Of a stretch of 64,000 bases of DNA, positions 7,469 to 15,765 are shown in pieces; positions within the stretch are counted from its first letter, which is position 1, and every line of letters begins with the position of its first letter. The stretch comes from Marinobacter flavimaris (GTDB lineage Bacteria; Pseudomonadota; Gammaproteobacteria; Pseudomonadales; Oleiphilaceae). Location: the NCBI RefSeq assembly GCF_002933295.1, contig NZ_PSSW01000012.1, positions 1-64,000 of the forward strand, read 5' to 3'. The position numbers and the translations under genes were made by a program. The notes below the pieces were generated by a model, which was not told where the DNA came from, ran no database searches, and worked only from the letters and a program-made list of their open reading frames with translations.

Positions 7469-8700
7469 TGAGCAAATTACTTCACTGGGTGGACGAGCGC
7501 CTTCCGGTCATCGAAGCCTGGAACAAGCATCTGGGCAAGTACTATGCTCCGAAAAACTTCAACATCTGGTACTTCTTCGGATCACTGGCGATGCTGGTAC
7601 TGGTTAACCAGCTGGTGACCGGTATCTGGCTCACTATGAGCTATAACCCGTCGGCGGAAGGCGCGTTTGCCTCCGTCGAATACATCATGCGTGATGTGGA
7701 ATGGGGTTGGTTGCTCCGTTACCTGCACTCTAGTGGTGCTTCGGCATTCTTCGTAGTGGTGTATCTCCACATGTTCCGGGGGCTGATGTATGGCTCCTAT
7801 CAAAAGCCGCGTGAGCTGATCTGGATCTTCGGTATGCTGATCTACCTGATCCTGATGGCTGAAGCGTTCATGGGCTATCTCCTGCCGTGGGGCCAGATGT
7901 CCTACTGGGGTGCGCAGGTTATCGTTAACCTGTTTGGTGCTATACCCGTGATCGGTGAGGATCTCTCTCTCTGGATTCGTGGTGACTACCTGATTTCCGG
8001 TATTACCCTCAACCGATTCTTTGCGCTGCACGTGGTGGCGCTGCCGATCGTGCTTCTGGGCCTGGTAGTGCTTCACATCCTGGCACTGCACGAAGTGGGC
8101 TCCAACAACCCCGACGGTATCGATATCAAGAAGAACAAGGACGAAAACGGTATCCCCAAAGACGGAATCCCGTTCCATCCTTACTACACCGTGCACGATC
8201 TTCTCGGCGTGGGCGTTTTCTTCTTCATCTTCTTTATCGTGGTGTTCTTCTTCCCGGAAGGTGGCGGGTTGTTCATCGAGAAGCCGAATTTCGAGCCGGC
8301 AAACCCGTTGAAAACACCAGATCATATTGCGCCCGTGTGGTACTTCACTCCGTTCTACGCAATGCTGCGTGCGGTGACGATCGACCTGTTCGGTCTTGAC
8401 GCCAAGTTCTGGGGTGTTGTTGTGATGGGTGCGGCAATCGCCATCCTGTTCGTACTGCCCTGGCTGGATAAGAGCCCGGTACGGTCCATGCGTTACAAAG
8501 GCTGGTTGAGCCGTATTGCACTGGCCATCTTCGTGGTGAGCTTTGTGATCCTCGGCTATCTCGGTCTTGTACCCGCTACCGAAGGCCGCACAATGGTTGC
8601 CCAGATTCTGACGGTGCTGTACTTCCTCTACTTTATCCTCATGCCGTTCTATACGCGCATGGAGAAAACCAAGCCAGTTCCAGAGAGGGTGACAGGATAA
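7468..8700 (+). CDS. petB: Ubiquinol-cytochrome c reductase, cytochrome b subunit
   Basis: Cytochrome b carries the two b hemes and both quinone sites of the bc1 complex. The 410-residue product is highly hydrophobic with about eight membrane helices. Family landmarks are present, including the heme-ligand region HSSGASAFFVVVYLHMFRG, the GYLLPWGQMSYWGA block of the Qo site, the second helix IV histidines, and the PExxW-type segment near LKTPDHIAPVWYFTPFYAML. It is a full-length cytochrome b, not the split b6/subunit IV form. Overlaps of one base with petA and petC indicate coupled translation. Confidence 0.98.
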   Translation: MSKLLHWVDERLPVIEAWNKHLGKYYAPKNFNIWYFFGSLAMLVLVNQLVTGIWLTMSYNPSAEGAFASVEYIMRDVEWGWLLRYLHSSGASAFFVVVYLHMFRGLMYGSYQKPRELIWIFGMLIYLILMAEAFMGYLLPWGQMSYWGAQVIVNLFGAIPVIGEDLSLWIRGDYLISGITLNRFFALHVVALPIVLLGLVVLHILALHEVGSNNPDGIDIKKNKDENGIPKDGIPFHPYYTVHDLLGVGVFFFIFFIVVFFFPEGGGLFIEKPNFEPANPLKTPDHIAPVWYFTPFYAMLRAVTIDLFGLDAKFWGVVVMGAAIAILFVLPWLDKSPVRSMRYKGWLSRIALAIFVVSFVILGYLGLVPATEGRTMVAQILTVLYFLYFILMPFYTRMEKTKPVPERVTG

Positions 8701-9455
8701 TGAGAAAGCTGATTTTTGGTCTTTTCATCGCGGTCCTGCCAGCTCTCGGGCTGGCAGCGGGTTCAACCGTGCCGCTGGACAGCTTTGAGTCAGATCACTC
8801 TGACAAGGCATCTCTCCAGCGCGGAGCGGCAACCTTTACCAACTATTGCATGGGTTGTCATTCCATGGAGTACGCGCGCTACAAGCGTGTGGCTGAGGAT
8901 CTCGAAATTCCCGATGAGCTGTATGAGGAAAACCTGATCTTCACCGGCGCCAAAATTGGCGAGCTGATGAAAAACTCCATGAACAAAGACATGGCGGCTG
9001 ACTGGTTCGGTGCTCCGCCACCGGATCTTACGCTCGAAACCCGTCTGCGTGGCGAAGCGTGGGTATATTCCTACCTCCGCGGTTTCTACAAGGACGAGTC
9101 CCGTCCGCTGGGCGTCAATAACGTGGTATTCCCGAATGTCGGTATGCCCCATGTTCTGGTTGATTTGCAGGGGCTCTGCGCCGTTGAACCGAAAATCGGA
9201 ACGCCGGCCAGCGTTGAACCGTTGAGCGGGAATATCAACAACGCGGACGCTTGCCCGGACTACGCGATTGAAGGCAGCATGTCTGGAGCCGACTTCGACC
9301 AGGCGATGTACGACCTGACCAACTTCATGTCGTACATGGCGGATCCGGTCAAGCTTGAGCGTGAGCGTCTGGGGATCTTTGTTCTGATCTTTGTGGCCAT
9401 CTTCTTCGTGTTCGCTTACCTGCTCAATCGTGAGTACTGGAAGGACGTACACTGA
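8700..9455 (+). CDS. petC: Ubiquinol-cytochrome c reductase, cytochrome c1 subunit
   Basis: Cytochrome c1 takes electrons from the Rieske centre and hands them to soluble or membrane cytochromes c. The 251-residue product has a signal peptide (residues 1-20, ending GLAAG), one c-type heme site CMGCH (about 51-55), and a C-terminal membrane anchor (GIFVLIFVAIFFVFAYLLNREYW). The methionine ligand region lies in the middle. It is the last gene of the petABC operon, closed by a hairpin about 30 bases downstream. Confidence 0.97.
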   Translation: MRKLIFGLFIAVLPALGLAAGSTVPLDSFESDHSDKASLQRGAATFTNYCMGCHSMEYARYKRVAEDLEIPDELYEENLIFTGAKIGELMKNSMNKDMAADWFGAPPPDLTLETRLRGEAWVYSYLRGFYKDESRPLGVNNVVFPNVGMPHVLVDLQGLCAVEPKIGTPASVEPLSGNINNADACPDYAIEGSMSGADFDQAMYDLTNFMSYMADPVKLERERLGIFVLIFVAIFFVFAYLLNREYWKDVH

Positions 9456-9485
9456 GAAATAGGGTATAATCCCGTCCCCTGAGTT

Positions 9486-9526
9486 CCAGCGGGCATAACC
9501 GGCCCGCTGGATTTTTGCGTTTTTTT
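9486..9526 (+). terminator. Rho-independent terminator after petC
   Basis: A perfect 9-bp stem (CCAGCGGGC / GCCCGCTGG, loop of seven) is followed by ATTTTTGCGTTTTTTT. A TATAAT at 9465-9470 lies just before it, but no matching -35 is seen. Confidence 0.88.
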
Positions 9527-9564
9527 CAGGATCATTTCGGTTTGTTTACTCGTGAGGTAGTTCT

Positions 9565-10194
9565 ATGGGCGTTGTGACCAAGCGGTCATCAATGACGTTT
9601 TTCTCGGATCCGGCCAGCCATTACAGCCACAGGGTGCGTATTGTTCTGGCAGAGAAGGGTGTTACCGTCGATATCGTTGATGTGGATCCGGATAACCCGC
9701 CGGCTGAACTGGCGGACCTGAACCCATACAACGCCCTGCCGACGCTGGTAGATCGTGATCTTGTGCTCTATGAGCCCAACATCATGATGGAATACCTCGA
9801 CGAGCGTTTCCCGCATCCGCCTTTATTGCCGGTGTATCCTGTGGCGCGAGCCAACAGCCGTCTGATGATCCATCGGATCCAGAAAGACTGGTGTGGCCTG
9901 GTCGACCAGATTCTGGCTCAGCCGAACGCCAAGGCGTCCGACACAGCTCGCAAAGAGCTGAAGGAAAGTCTGTTGGCAACGGCGCCGCTGTTTGGTGAGA
10001 TGCCGTTTTTCCTGTCTGAAGAGTTCACCATTGTGGACTGTTGCATTGCTCCCATCCTGTGGCGTCTTCCGTCGCTGGGTATTGAGCTGAATGAGAAGCA
10101 GGCCAAGCCGCTGCAGAAGTACATGGAGAGCATCTTCAGTCGGGATGGCTTCAAGGCAAGCCTGTCAGATCTGGAAGAAGACATTCGCAGCTGA
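9565..10194 (+). CDS. sspA: Stringent starvation protein A
   Basis: SspA binds RNA polymerase and modulates transcription under starvation and acid stress. The 209-residue product has a glutathione S-transferase fold without being a catalytic GST. The N-terminal thioredoxin-like half contains MTFFSDPASHYSHRVRIVLAEKGV, and the pattern MEYLDERFPHPPLLPVYPVARA with the exposed PHP surface used by SspA is intact. The GAGGTAG ahead of ATG 9565 supports the start. It is paired with sspB, as in other gammaproteobacteria. Confidence 0.97.
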   Translation: MGVVTKRSSMTFFSDPASHYSHRVRIVLAEKGVTVDIVDVDPDNPPAELADLNPYNALPTLVDRDLVLYEPNIMMEYLDERFPHPPLLPVYPVARANSRLMIHRIQKDWCGLVDQILAQPNAKASDTARKELKESLLATAPLFGEMPFFLSEEFTIVDCCIAPILWRLPSLGIELNEKQAKPLQKYMESIFSRDGFKASLSDLEEDIRS

Positions 10195-10232
10195 TTTGGT
10201 AACGTTCCGCTTGCCGGAGCAGGAGAGTGGCA

Positions 10233-10670
10233 GTGGCTGAGAGTAAAAACACCATGACGTCCAGCCGTCCGTACCTGGTACGAGCATTCAATGAGTGGAT
10301 TCTGGACAATGACTGTACCCCCTACATTGTAGTGGACGCAGGCATTCAGGGTGTGCAGGTGCCGACAGAGCATGTCGCGAACGGGCAGATTGTGCTGAAT
10401 ATCAGCCCGGGCGCCGTGCGCGGCCTGGTCATCGGGAATGGAGCGCTGGAATTCAGTGCCCGTTTCGGTGGCGTGCCCATGCAGGTGTTTATTCCGTTGC
10501 AGGCGGTGATGGCAATCTACGCCAAGGAAAACGGCGAGGGCATGGTCTTCGGCAGTGAGCCGGGCTCTCCCGATCCTGACGGTACCTCGAAGGAGCGCGA
10601 TGGTGAGCAGGCGTCACCTGGTCAGGAGGATCGCCCCTCTGGCAGGCCTACCCTCAAGGTTGTGAAATAA
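10233..10670 (+). CDS. sspB: ClpXP protease specificity-enhancing factor SspB
   Basis: SspB tethers ssrA-tagged proteins to ClpXP. The product of about 145 residues has the substrate-binding fold beginning RPYLVRAFNEWILDNDCTPYIVVDA, followed by a low-complexity Gly/Asp/Ser-rich linker. It ends RPTLKVVK, the XB tail that docks on the ClpX zinc domain (RPALRVVK in E. coli, from memory). AGGAG at 10221-10225 fits GTG 10233 best; GTG 10227 is too close to it, and ATG 10254 is a possible later start. Confidence 0.95.
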   Translation: MAESKNTMTSSRPYLVRAFNEWILDNDCTPYIVVDAGIQGVQVPTEHVANGQIVLNISPGAVRGLVIGNGALEFSARFGGVPMQVFIPLQAVMAIYAKENGEGMVFGSEPGSPDPDGTSKERDGEQASPGQEDRPSGRPTLKVVK

Positions 10671-10688
10671 CGCCAGCGCACTCGTTTT

Positions 10689-10716
10689 GAAAAGCCAGCT
10701 TACGCTGGCTTTTTTT
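10689..10716. terminator. Bidirectional terminator between sspB and diaA
   Basis: AAAGCCAGC, loop TTAC and GCTGGCTTT form a perfect 9-bp stem followed by Ts on the plus strand, with a shorter T run on the minus strand. It lies between convergent sspB and diaA and touches the diaA stop. Confidence 0.88.
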
Positions 10717-11305
10717 ATCCCCCGAAGATTTTTGCGTCGATAAGCCCGCAAAGGGCATTGATGATGAGCAGCAGCAGAGGTGTAGCCTCCGTGGGACTGA
10801 GATCGTTCAGGGCGATTTCGTGGTCCTCTGGATGCAACAAAGAGGTTATGTCCGATTTCTCCCTGGCACTAAGAACCACAACACTCATTTCCCGATCATG
10901 GGCAACCTGGATAGCCTGGATAAGATTTGCCTTGTGGCCATCGTCGACGATCACGAACAACAGATCCCCGGGTTTGCCAATCGCCCGGACCTGACGCGAG
11001 AAGGTATCGTTGAAACGGTTATCCCGGCAGATGGCCGAATAGGTCGTTGCGTCGGCGCCGAGATTGATGGCGGGCAGTGCCGGCCTGTCCTGTTCGAAAC
11101 GGTTCAGAAGCGCGGTACAGAAGTACTGGGCCAGAATGTTGGCATTACCGTTGGCGCAGGTAACTATTTTCCCGTCCTGGAGCAGAGTTTCCACGAAGGC
11201 ATTGGCAACCTCCTCGATAGCAGGGCCGGCCGTACTCGCGGCCTGCGCGGTATGCTCCATATGGCTTGCGAACCACTGGTTGATCTGGTGTTCGGTGTCG
11301 GTCAT
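10715..11305 (-). CDS. diaA: SIS-domain protein, DnaA initiator-associating DiaA type
   Basis: In E. coli DiaA binds DnaA as a tetramer and promotes orderly assembly at oriC. The 196-residue product has one SIS (sugar isomerase) domain, with the phosphosugar-type loop ICRDNRFNDTFSRQVRAIGKPGDLLFVI around residues 95-120. Family members resemble GmhA, so a phosphoheptose isomerase reading must be considered. The yraN-lpoA context (the E. coli yraMNO order) argues for DiaA. The start at 11305 has an AGGATAG ribosome site; an upstream ATG at 11347 would overlap yraN. Confidence 0.88.
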   Translation of the reverse strand: MTDTEHQINQWFASHMEHTAQAASTAGPAIEEVANAFVETLLQDGKIVTCANGNANILAQYFCTALLNRFEQDRPALPAINLGADATTYSAICRDNRFNDTFSRQVRAIGKPGDLLFVIVDDGHKANLIQAIQVAHDREMSVVVLSAREKSDITSLLHPEDHEIALNDLSPTEATPLLLLIINALCGLIDAKIFGG

Positions 11306-11316
11306 TTTCGGTATCA

Positions 11317-11682
11317 CTATCCTGCCAGAATTGCATTCCTGATCCATTGTACCCGGTATTTTTTGACGGTACCCGGGCTGATGGCAACCACATCTATCCG
11401 TGAGAGACTGTTCCAGAGCCCGTGCCTGTGCAGGTAAAACGAGACTGCACGAATCAGGCGTTTCTGTTTGGGGTAATTGATGGAGCTTGCAGGATCTACA
11501 AGGCTGCCAGCGCCCCGATAGCGGACCTCGAAGAATACGAGAGTCTCACCTTCCTGTCCGACGAGATCAATCTCGCCGCCGCGATTGTAGACGTTGCGCC
11601 CAATAATCCGGACGCCCCGACTGGCGAGGTAACGGGCTGCAACGCCCTCGAAGTGGTTACCCAGGGTTTTGGTGCCATCCAT
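11317..11682 (-). CDS. yraN: UPF0102 family protein YraN (predicted nuclease fold)
   Basis: The 121-residue product matches the YraN family, which has an Endonuclease I/Holliday-resolvase-like PD-(D/E)XK fold. The putative active-site pattern is visible as NRGGEIDLVGQ followed by LVFFEVRYR, around residues 30-55, giving E, D and E residues. An N-terminal GNHFEGVAARYLASRG motif is also conserved. No biochemical function is established for most members. It sits between diaA and lpoA, the standard neighbourhood. Confidence 0.9.
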   Translation of the reverse strand: MDGTKTLGNHFEGVAARYLASRGVRIIGRNVYNRGGEIDLVGQEGETLVFFEVRYRGAGSLVDPASSINYPKQKRLIRAVSFYLHRHGLWNSLSRIDVVAISPGTVKKYRVQWIRNAILAG

Positions 11683-11706
11683 GGCTACTGTTTTTCTCCG
11701 TTGGTG

Positions 11707-13578
11707 TTATTCGCTGAGAGGTGGGGCTTCCTCTTGAGCGCCTTCCATCTCTCCCTCTTCGGTTACCGGTTCAGGAATGAGTTCAGGGGCGCCGTTGCGG
11801 AACTGGGCCCAGAGTTGTTCCCGATGGATGCTGCCCTCGGGCGTCATGGTCAGCACACCTGTTTGGCCTGATATCGAGGCGCTTTCAACCTGTTTCAGCA
11901 ACGGCAGGCGTTTGCTCAGGTGCCACGCATCGGCGCCCATGGCGAAAAGGCGCCCGGGCTGGCCACGGGTTCCGGACAGATTTTCGGTAGCTCGCGTACG
12001 CAGCTCATTGTCGTCGCCCAGTACCCAGGGAATATCAGTGAAAATAACGCCGTTCAGGTCACGGTCCCGTGAAGGTGCGGGTGTGCCCTCATAGATAATG
12101 GAAGGCGAGTACACAGGCAGGTCCCCGCCGAAATAGAAGGCGAAAAGCGGTTTGAACTGTCGGGCGACAGTGGGCTCTGCCACCATGACGATGGCGTCGG
12201 CATCCTGCCGGCGACGCGGCTCGAATTCGACATTCATGCCAATGGTGCGTTCAACCTGGATGGCCCGGTCGCGGGAAACGGTAATGCCCAGCAGGTCAGC
12301 CGTTACCGCCCTGAGGTTGTCTTCCCGATAGAAGCGCTCGATATCCAGGGCAACCCCTTCATGGGACGCCATGCGTTTCAGCAACGCAGCCTCAACGCGA
12401 TCGCCCCATTCGCCGCCGGGGATAAGCACCAGAACCTGCCGCAGCTGTTCTGCGGCAAGCCGGTCGGCAATTTGCCGGGCCTCGTCCTCTGCCGAGAGAC
12501 CGAACTGGTAGAGTCCGTCAGCAGGCTTGGTATCCGCCGGCAGGTAATTCAGCCCGAGAGCGGGTACGGGCAGCGTATTCATGGAACCCAGTCCGGCCAG
12601 TGCCTCTTTTTCCAGGGGGCCGACAATCAGGTCGATATCCTGTTCCGATAGCTGCTTGTAAAGTTCGCTGAAAGACGTGCCGGCGGTATCAAAGATCCGA
12701 ATGTCGGTTTTGCCCCGGTCAGCAGTGTCATCCAGGTAGTACGCTGCCAAAAAGCCATCCCGGATGGCCTTGCCCGCCGTTGCCAGCGGGCCCTGGAGAG
12801 GCAGGGCAAGAGCGATTTTTTCCGGACGGCTGTCCGCCAGTGTGGCGATCAGTTGGAGTTCCGAGGGCAGAATCTGGGCGGCAGGATGGCCGGGCCAGTT
12901 GTTTTGCCAACCCCGGATGAGTCGGCCCTGCTCGTCTATGCCGGTTTCTGCAGTGCGCACCAGGTTTGCCAGCTCCAGCCAGCCCTGGGCCTCATAGCCA
13001 ATCGCTTCGGCAGAGGCCGAGCTCAGCTCGGTGCCCGGTACCTTCTCCAGCAGGGACCAGATGCGGTTATGAATCTGTTGCGCATCCGCGGTGTTATCCG
13101 TCTGGGCCAGCAGGATAAGGGTCATGGCCGCAGGCATCGGCTTGCCCGCCAGGTCATAAGTGTCCGCCTGCAGGTTGGCGGCCCGGGCCATCAGGTCGGC
13201 CGGGTACTCTATAAAGGTCGACGGCGTGAGTTCGGCGGCAAGCGCCTCTGCCCAGGATTCGTCCTCAAGGGCCTTGGCGCTTGCCATGGCTAGCAGGAGT
13301 TTCTGGTTGCCAAGGTCCGCAGCCGGTTGCGCCAGCTGCGAACTTTGAAGTAGCGTTCGTGCTGCCACGTGGTTGCCCTGGTCCTGAAACCTGCTGGCGA
13401 TCCGGAGGAGGTAGGCCTGGGCGGTCTCGATATTATCTTCGTTGCCGGCAAGCTCGAGGGCCTGGTCGGCCGTTTGCGCGACGTGGGTTTCGAGATTGAC
13501 GGTGGCGCAGCCCGCCGACAAAAGGGCGGCAGTAAATACGCTGGCCAGGGCTCGTTGATGAATACGGATATTTAACAT
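11707..13578 (-). CDS. lpoA: Outer membrane lipoprotein activator of PBP1a (LpoA)
   Basis: LpoA is an outer-membrane lipoprotein that reaches through the periplasm to stimulate the bifunctional synthase PBP1a. The 623-residue product begins with a lipoprotein signal ending LLSAGC, so acylation would be at about Cys24. An N-terminal helical, TPR-like region follows (about residues 30-250). The C-terminal part has a periplasmic-binding-protein fold, starting KIALALPLQGPLATAGKAIRDGF. I chose ATG 13578 because a longer reading frame from 13707 puts 43 residues before the signal peptide. Confidence 0.93.
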   Translation of the reverse strand: MLNIRIHQRALASVFTAALLSAGCATVNLETHVAQTADQALELAGNEDNIETAQAYLLRIASRFQDQGNHVAARTLLQSSQLAQPAADLGNQKLLLAMASAKALEDESWAEALAAELTPSTFIEYPADLMARAANLQADTYDLAGKPMPAAMTLILLAQTDNTADAQQIHNRIWSLLEKVPGTELSSASAEAIGYEAQGWLELANLVRTAETGIDEQGRLIRGWQNNWPGHPAAQILPSELQLIATLADSRPEKIALALPLQGPLATAGKAIRDGFLAAYYLDDTADRGKTDIRIFDTAGTSFSELYKQLSEQDIDLIVGPLEKEALAGLGSMNTLPVPALGLNYLPADTKPADGLYQFGLSAEDEARQIADRLAAEQLRQVLVLIPGGEWGDRVEAALLKRMASHEGVALDIERFYREDNLRAVTADLLGITVSRDRAIQVERTIGMNVEFEPRRRQDADAIVMVAEPTVARQFKPLFAFYFGGDLPVYSPSIIYEGTPAPSRDRDLNGVIFTDIPWVLGDDNELRTRATENLSGTRGQPGRLFAMGADAWHLSKRLPLLKQVESASISGQTGVLTMTPEGSIHREQLWAQFRNGAPELIPEPVTEEGEMEGAQEEAPPLSE

Positions 13579-13710
13579 GGCAGGCTCGACATACTCCGGA
13601 TGATTGGGCTTGTAGCGCCAGACTAACGCTGGCAAGTTTAACAGCTCCGGGGTTAATTCACATGACGTAACTGTCACGCTCCCGGATACCCCATCACAGA
13701 GGCACACGCT

Positions 13711-14607
13711 TTGAAAAACGAGGTCAGCGATTACCCGTCGTCCGATAGCCGCAGGGATGAACCGGGCGGCACTCTTTATGTTGTTGCCACCCCGATTGGC
13801 AACCTTGATGATCTATCTCCAAGAGCAACCCGGACCCTCGCCCACGTGGATGTGGTCGCGGCAGAGGATACGCGCCACAGTGGCCGGCTATTGAGCCATC
13901 TGGGCATTCAGAAGCGAATGATCGCATTGCATGACCATAACGAAAAAGATCGCGCAGCCGGAATCCTCGCTGAGCTTAAGGCCGGGCGCGATGTGGCGCT
14001 GATCTCCGACGCCGGTACACCGCTTATCTCCGATCCCGGATACGTGCTGGTGCGCGACGCCAGGGCTGCGGGGTATCGGGTGAGCCCGATTCCGGGGCCC
14101 TGTGCACTGGTAGTGGCTCTGAGCGCGGCCGGCCTGCCGACGGATCGCTTTCTGTACGTGGGATTTCTGCCTGCCAAGCGCTCGGGTCGCAGGGCCAGTC
14201 TTGAGCCGCTGGCCAGTGAGCCGGCCACTCTGGTGTTCTATGAATCGCCGCACAGGATTCTGGAGTCGGTACGGGATATTGCCGAGGTGCTGGGCGAGGA
14301 TCGTGAGATGGTTCTGGGGCGGGAAATCACCAAGACCTTCGAAACCTTCTATTCCGGTTCGATTGCGGAGGTTCTGGCAGAGTTGGAGCAGGATCCCCAC
14401 GGAACCCGTGGGGAGTTCGTGGTCATGGTTCGAGGTGCGATGGCGCAACCTGGTAATGATGACGCGGCTACCATGGATGTGGACCGTGTGCTTCGGGTTT
14501 TGCTGGCAGAGCTTCCGGTGAAGAAGGTCGCCAAAATGGCCTCGGAGCTGACCGGTCTGTCGAAGAATGAGCTGTACCAGCGCGCACTGGCGCTGAAAGA
14601 CAGCTGA
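13711..14607 (+). CDS. rsmI: 16S rRNA (cytidine(1402)-2'-O)-methyltransferase
   Basis: RsmI methylates the ribose of C1402 in 16S rRNA, using S-adenosylmethionine. The 298-residue product is a tetrapyrrole-methylase-fold protein with TLYVVATPIGNLDDLSPRA (about 21-39), AEDTRHSGRLL, SDAGTPLISDPGY and the proline-rich IPGPCALVVALSAAGLP loop. The only start that keeps the family N-terminus is TTG 13711, with AGAGG about 10 bases upstream. It is divergent from lpoA. Its partner for the same nucleotide, rsmH, lies 1.2 kb downstream. Confidence 0.96.
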   Translation: MKNEVSDYPSSDSRRDEPGGTLYVVATPIGNLDDLSPRATRTLAHVDVVAAEDTRHSGRLLSHLGIQKRMIALHDHNEKDRAAGILAELKAGRDVALISDAGTPLISDPGYVLVRDARAAGYRVSPIPGPCALVVALSAAGLPTDRFLYVGFLPAKRSGRRASLEPLASEPATLVFYESPHRILESVRDIAEVLGEDREMVLGREITKTFETFYSGSIAEVLAELEQDPHGTRGEFVVMVRGAMAQPGNDDAATMDVDRVLRVLLAELPVKKVAKMASELTGLSKNELYQRALALKDS

Positions 14608-14625
14608 GTACAGTGGCGTTTTCCC

Positions 14626-14654
14626 TTGCAAGGCTCTGAGCGCAGGAGTATTGT
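14626..14654 (+). promoter_or_regulatory. Sigma70 promoter of rnpB
   Basis: TTGCAA (14626-14631), 17 bases, TATTGT (14649-14654). The predicted start about seven bases downstream coincides with the first base of the RNase P RNA helix P1. Confidence 0.75.
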
Positions 14655-14660
14655 CTCGCC

Positions 14661-15007
<347 letters not shown>

Positions 15008-15215
15008 TCTTTTCCCTTCCTGTGACATTCGTCATTCTCAACAGATGTCCTTTATAGCCAAAAAATCTTAAACCTCACTTGCAGTCTTCAGACTTTTTTG
15101 CAGGTATTTGATTTTACTTCTTTTCTTTTCCGTAATCTCACCATTTCATCGAATCCGCCTCCGTAACCTCTTGTCATAAAAGGAACTTTTGCAAGTGTGG
15201 CGCTGTTTGCGGCGC

Positions 15216-15244
15216 TTGCATTGTGTATTGCGTGTTTCTATAGT
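15216..15244 (+). promoter_or_regulatory. Promoter of the dcw cluster (Pmra)
   Basis: TTGCAT (15216-15221), 17 bases, TATAGT (15239-15244), about 70 bases ahead of mraZ. The rest of the interval 15008-15312 is AT-rich. It holds only a short hairpin followed by Ts near 15083-15099, which could end rnpB transcripts; I see no gene in it. Confidence 0.78.
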
Positions 15245-15252
15245 GTGCAGAA

Positions 15253-15287
15253 GTGGGAAAAAGTGGTTTCTAGTGGTTTTTTGTGGA
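15253..15287 (+). promoter_or_regulatory. MraZ box: four GTGG repeats at 10-bp spacing
   Basis: GTGG occurs at 15253, 15263, 15273 and 15283, exactly one helical turn apart, just downstream of the promoter. MraZ of E. coli binds TGGG-type direct repeats with this period and represses its own operon. The arrangement supports autoregulation of the dcw cluster here. Confidence 0.8.
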
Positions 15288-15312
15288 TATCGGGCACCCA
15301 GAGACAGCGTAA

Positions 15313-15765
15313 ATGAGTAATTTTCTCGGCAGTCATGCCATCAATATGGATGCGAAGGGTCGCCTGGCGATCCCCTCCAAGGTACGCGAAGAGCTCGCGC
15401 AGGCCTGTGGTGGGCGCATTGTATTGACAGCAAACGCTGACGAGGAGCGGTGTCTGCTGGTCTATCCGGAGCCCGAATGGGAAGTTCTACGTCCTAAAAT
15501 CGAGGCGCTTCCCAACATGAATAAGGCGGCCCGGCGGCTGCAGCGCCTGATCCTGGGTAATGCTGCGCCCATGGAGCTGGATTCGGCCGGGCGCATTCTG
15601 ATTCCGCCAACCCTTAGAAGCTATGCCCATCTGGAGAAAAAGCTGATGTTGATCGGGCAAGGCAAGAAGCTAGAGCTCTGGAGTGAAGAGCGCTGGTTTG
15701 CCTGGCTGGATGAATCCTCTGATGACGAAGACATGCCGCCCGAGATGGAGGCGCTGTCCTTATGA
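15313..15765 (+). CDS. mraZ: Transcriptional regulator MraZ
   Basis: MraZ is the DNA-binding repressor of the dcw cluster and forms a ring of AbrB-like folds. The 150-residue product has the two tandem half-domains, each with the DxxGR motif: MDAKGRLAIPSK near residues 12-23 and LDSAGRILIPPT near 93-104. It is the first gene of the cluster. Its four-repeat operator lies 25-60 bases upstream, and its stop overlaps the rsmH start by four bases. Confidence 0.97.
   Translation: MSNFLGSHAINMDAKGRLAIPSKVREELAQACGGRIVLTANADEERCLLVYPEPEWEVLRPKIEALPNMNKAARRLQRLILGNAAPMELDSAGRILIPPTLRSYAHLEKKLMLIGQGKKLELWSEERWFAWLDESSDDEDMPPEMEALSL

Noticed and set aside
9465..9470. Perfect TATAAT as the sspA promoter
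   Set aside because: A start here would run straight into the strong petC terminator, and no -35 fits 17 bases upstream, so I did not list it as a promoter.
10715..11347. Phosphoheptose isomerase (gmhA) as the identity of the SIS-domain gene
   Set aside because: The family resemblance is real, but the yraN-lpoA neighbourhood and length fit DiaA better.
15083..15099. Hairpin AGTCT-TC-AGACT followed by Ts as an rnpB terminator
   Set aside because: A 5-bp stem with a 2-base loop cannot form stably; mentioned only as a weak possibility in the interval description.
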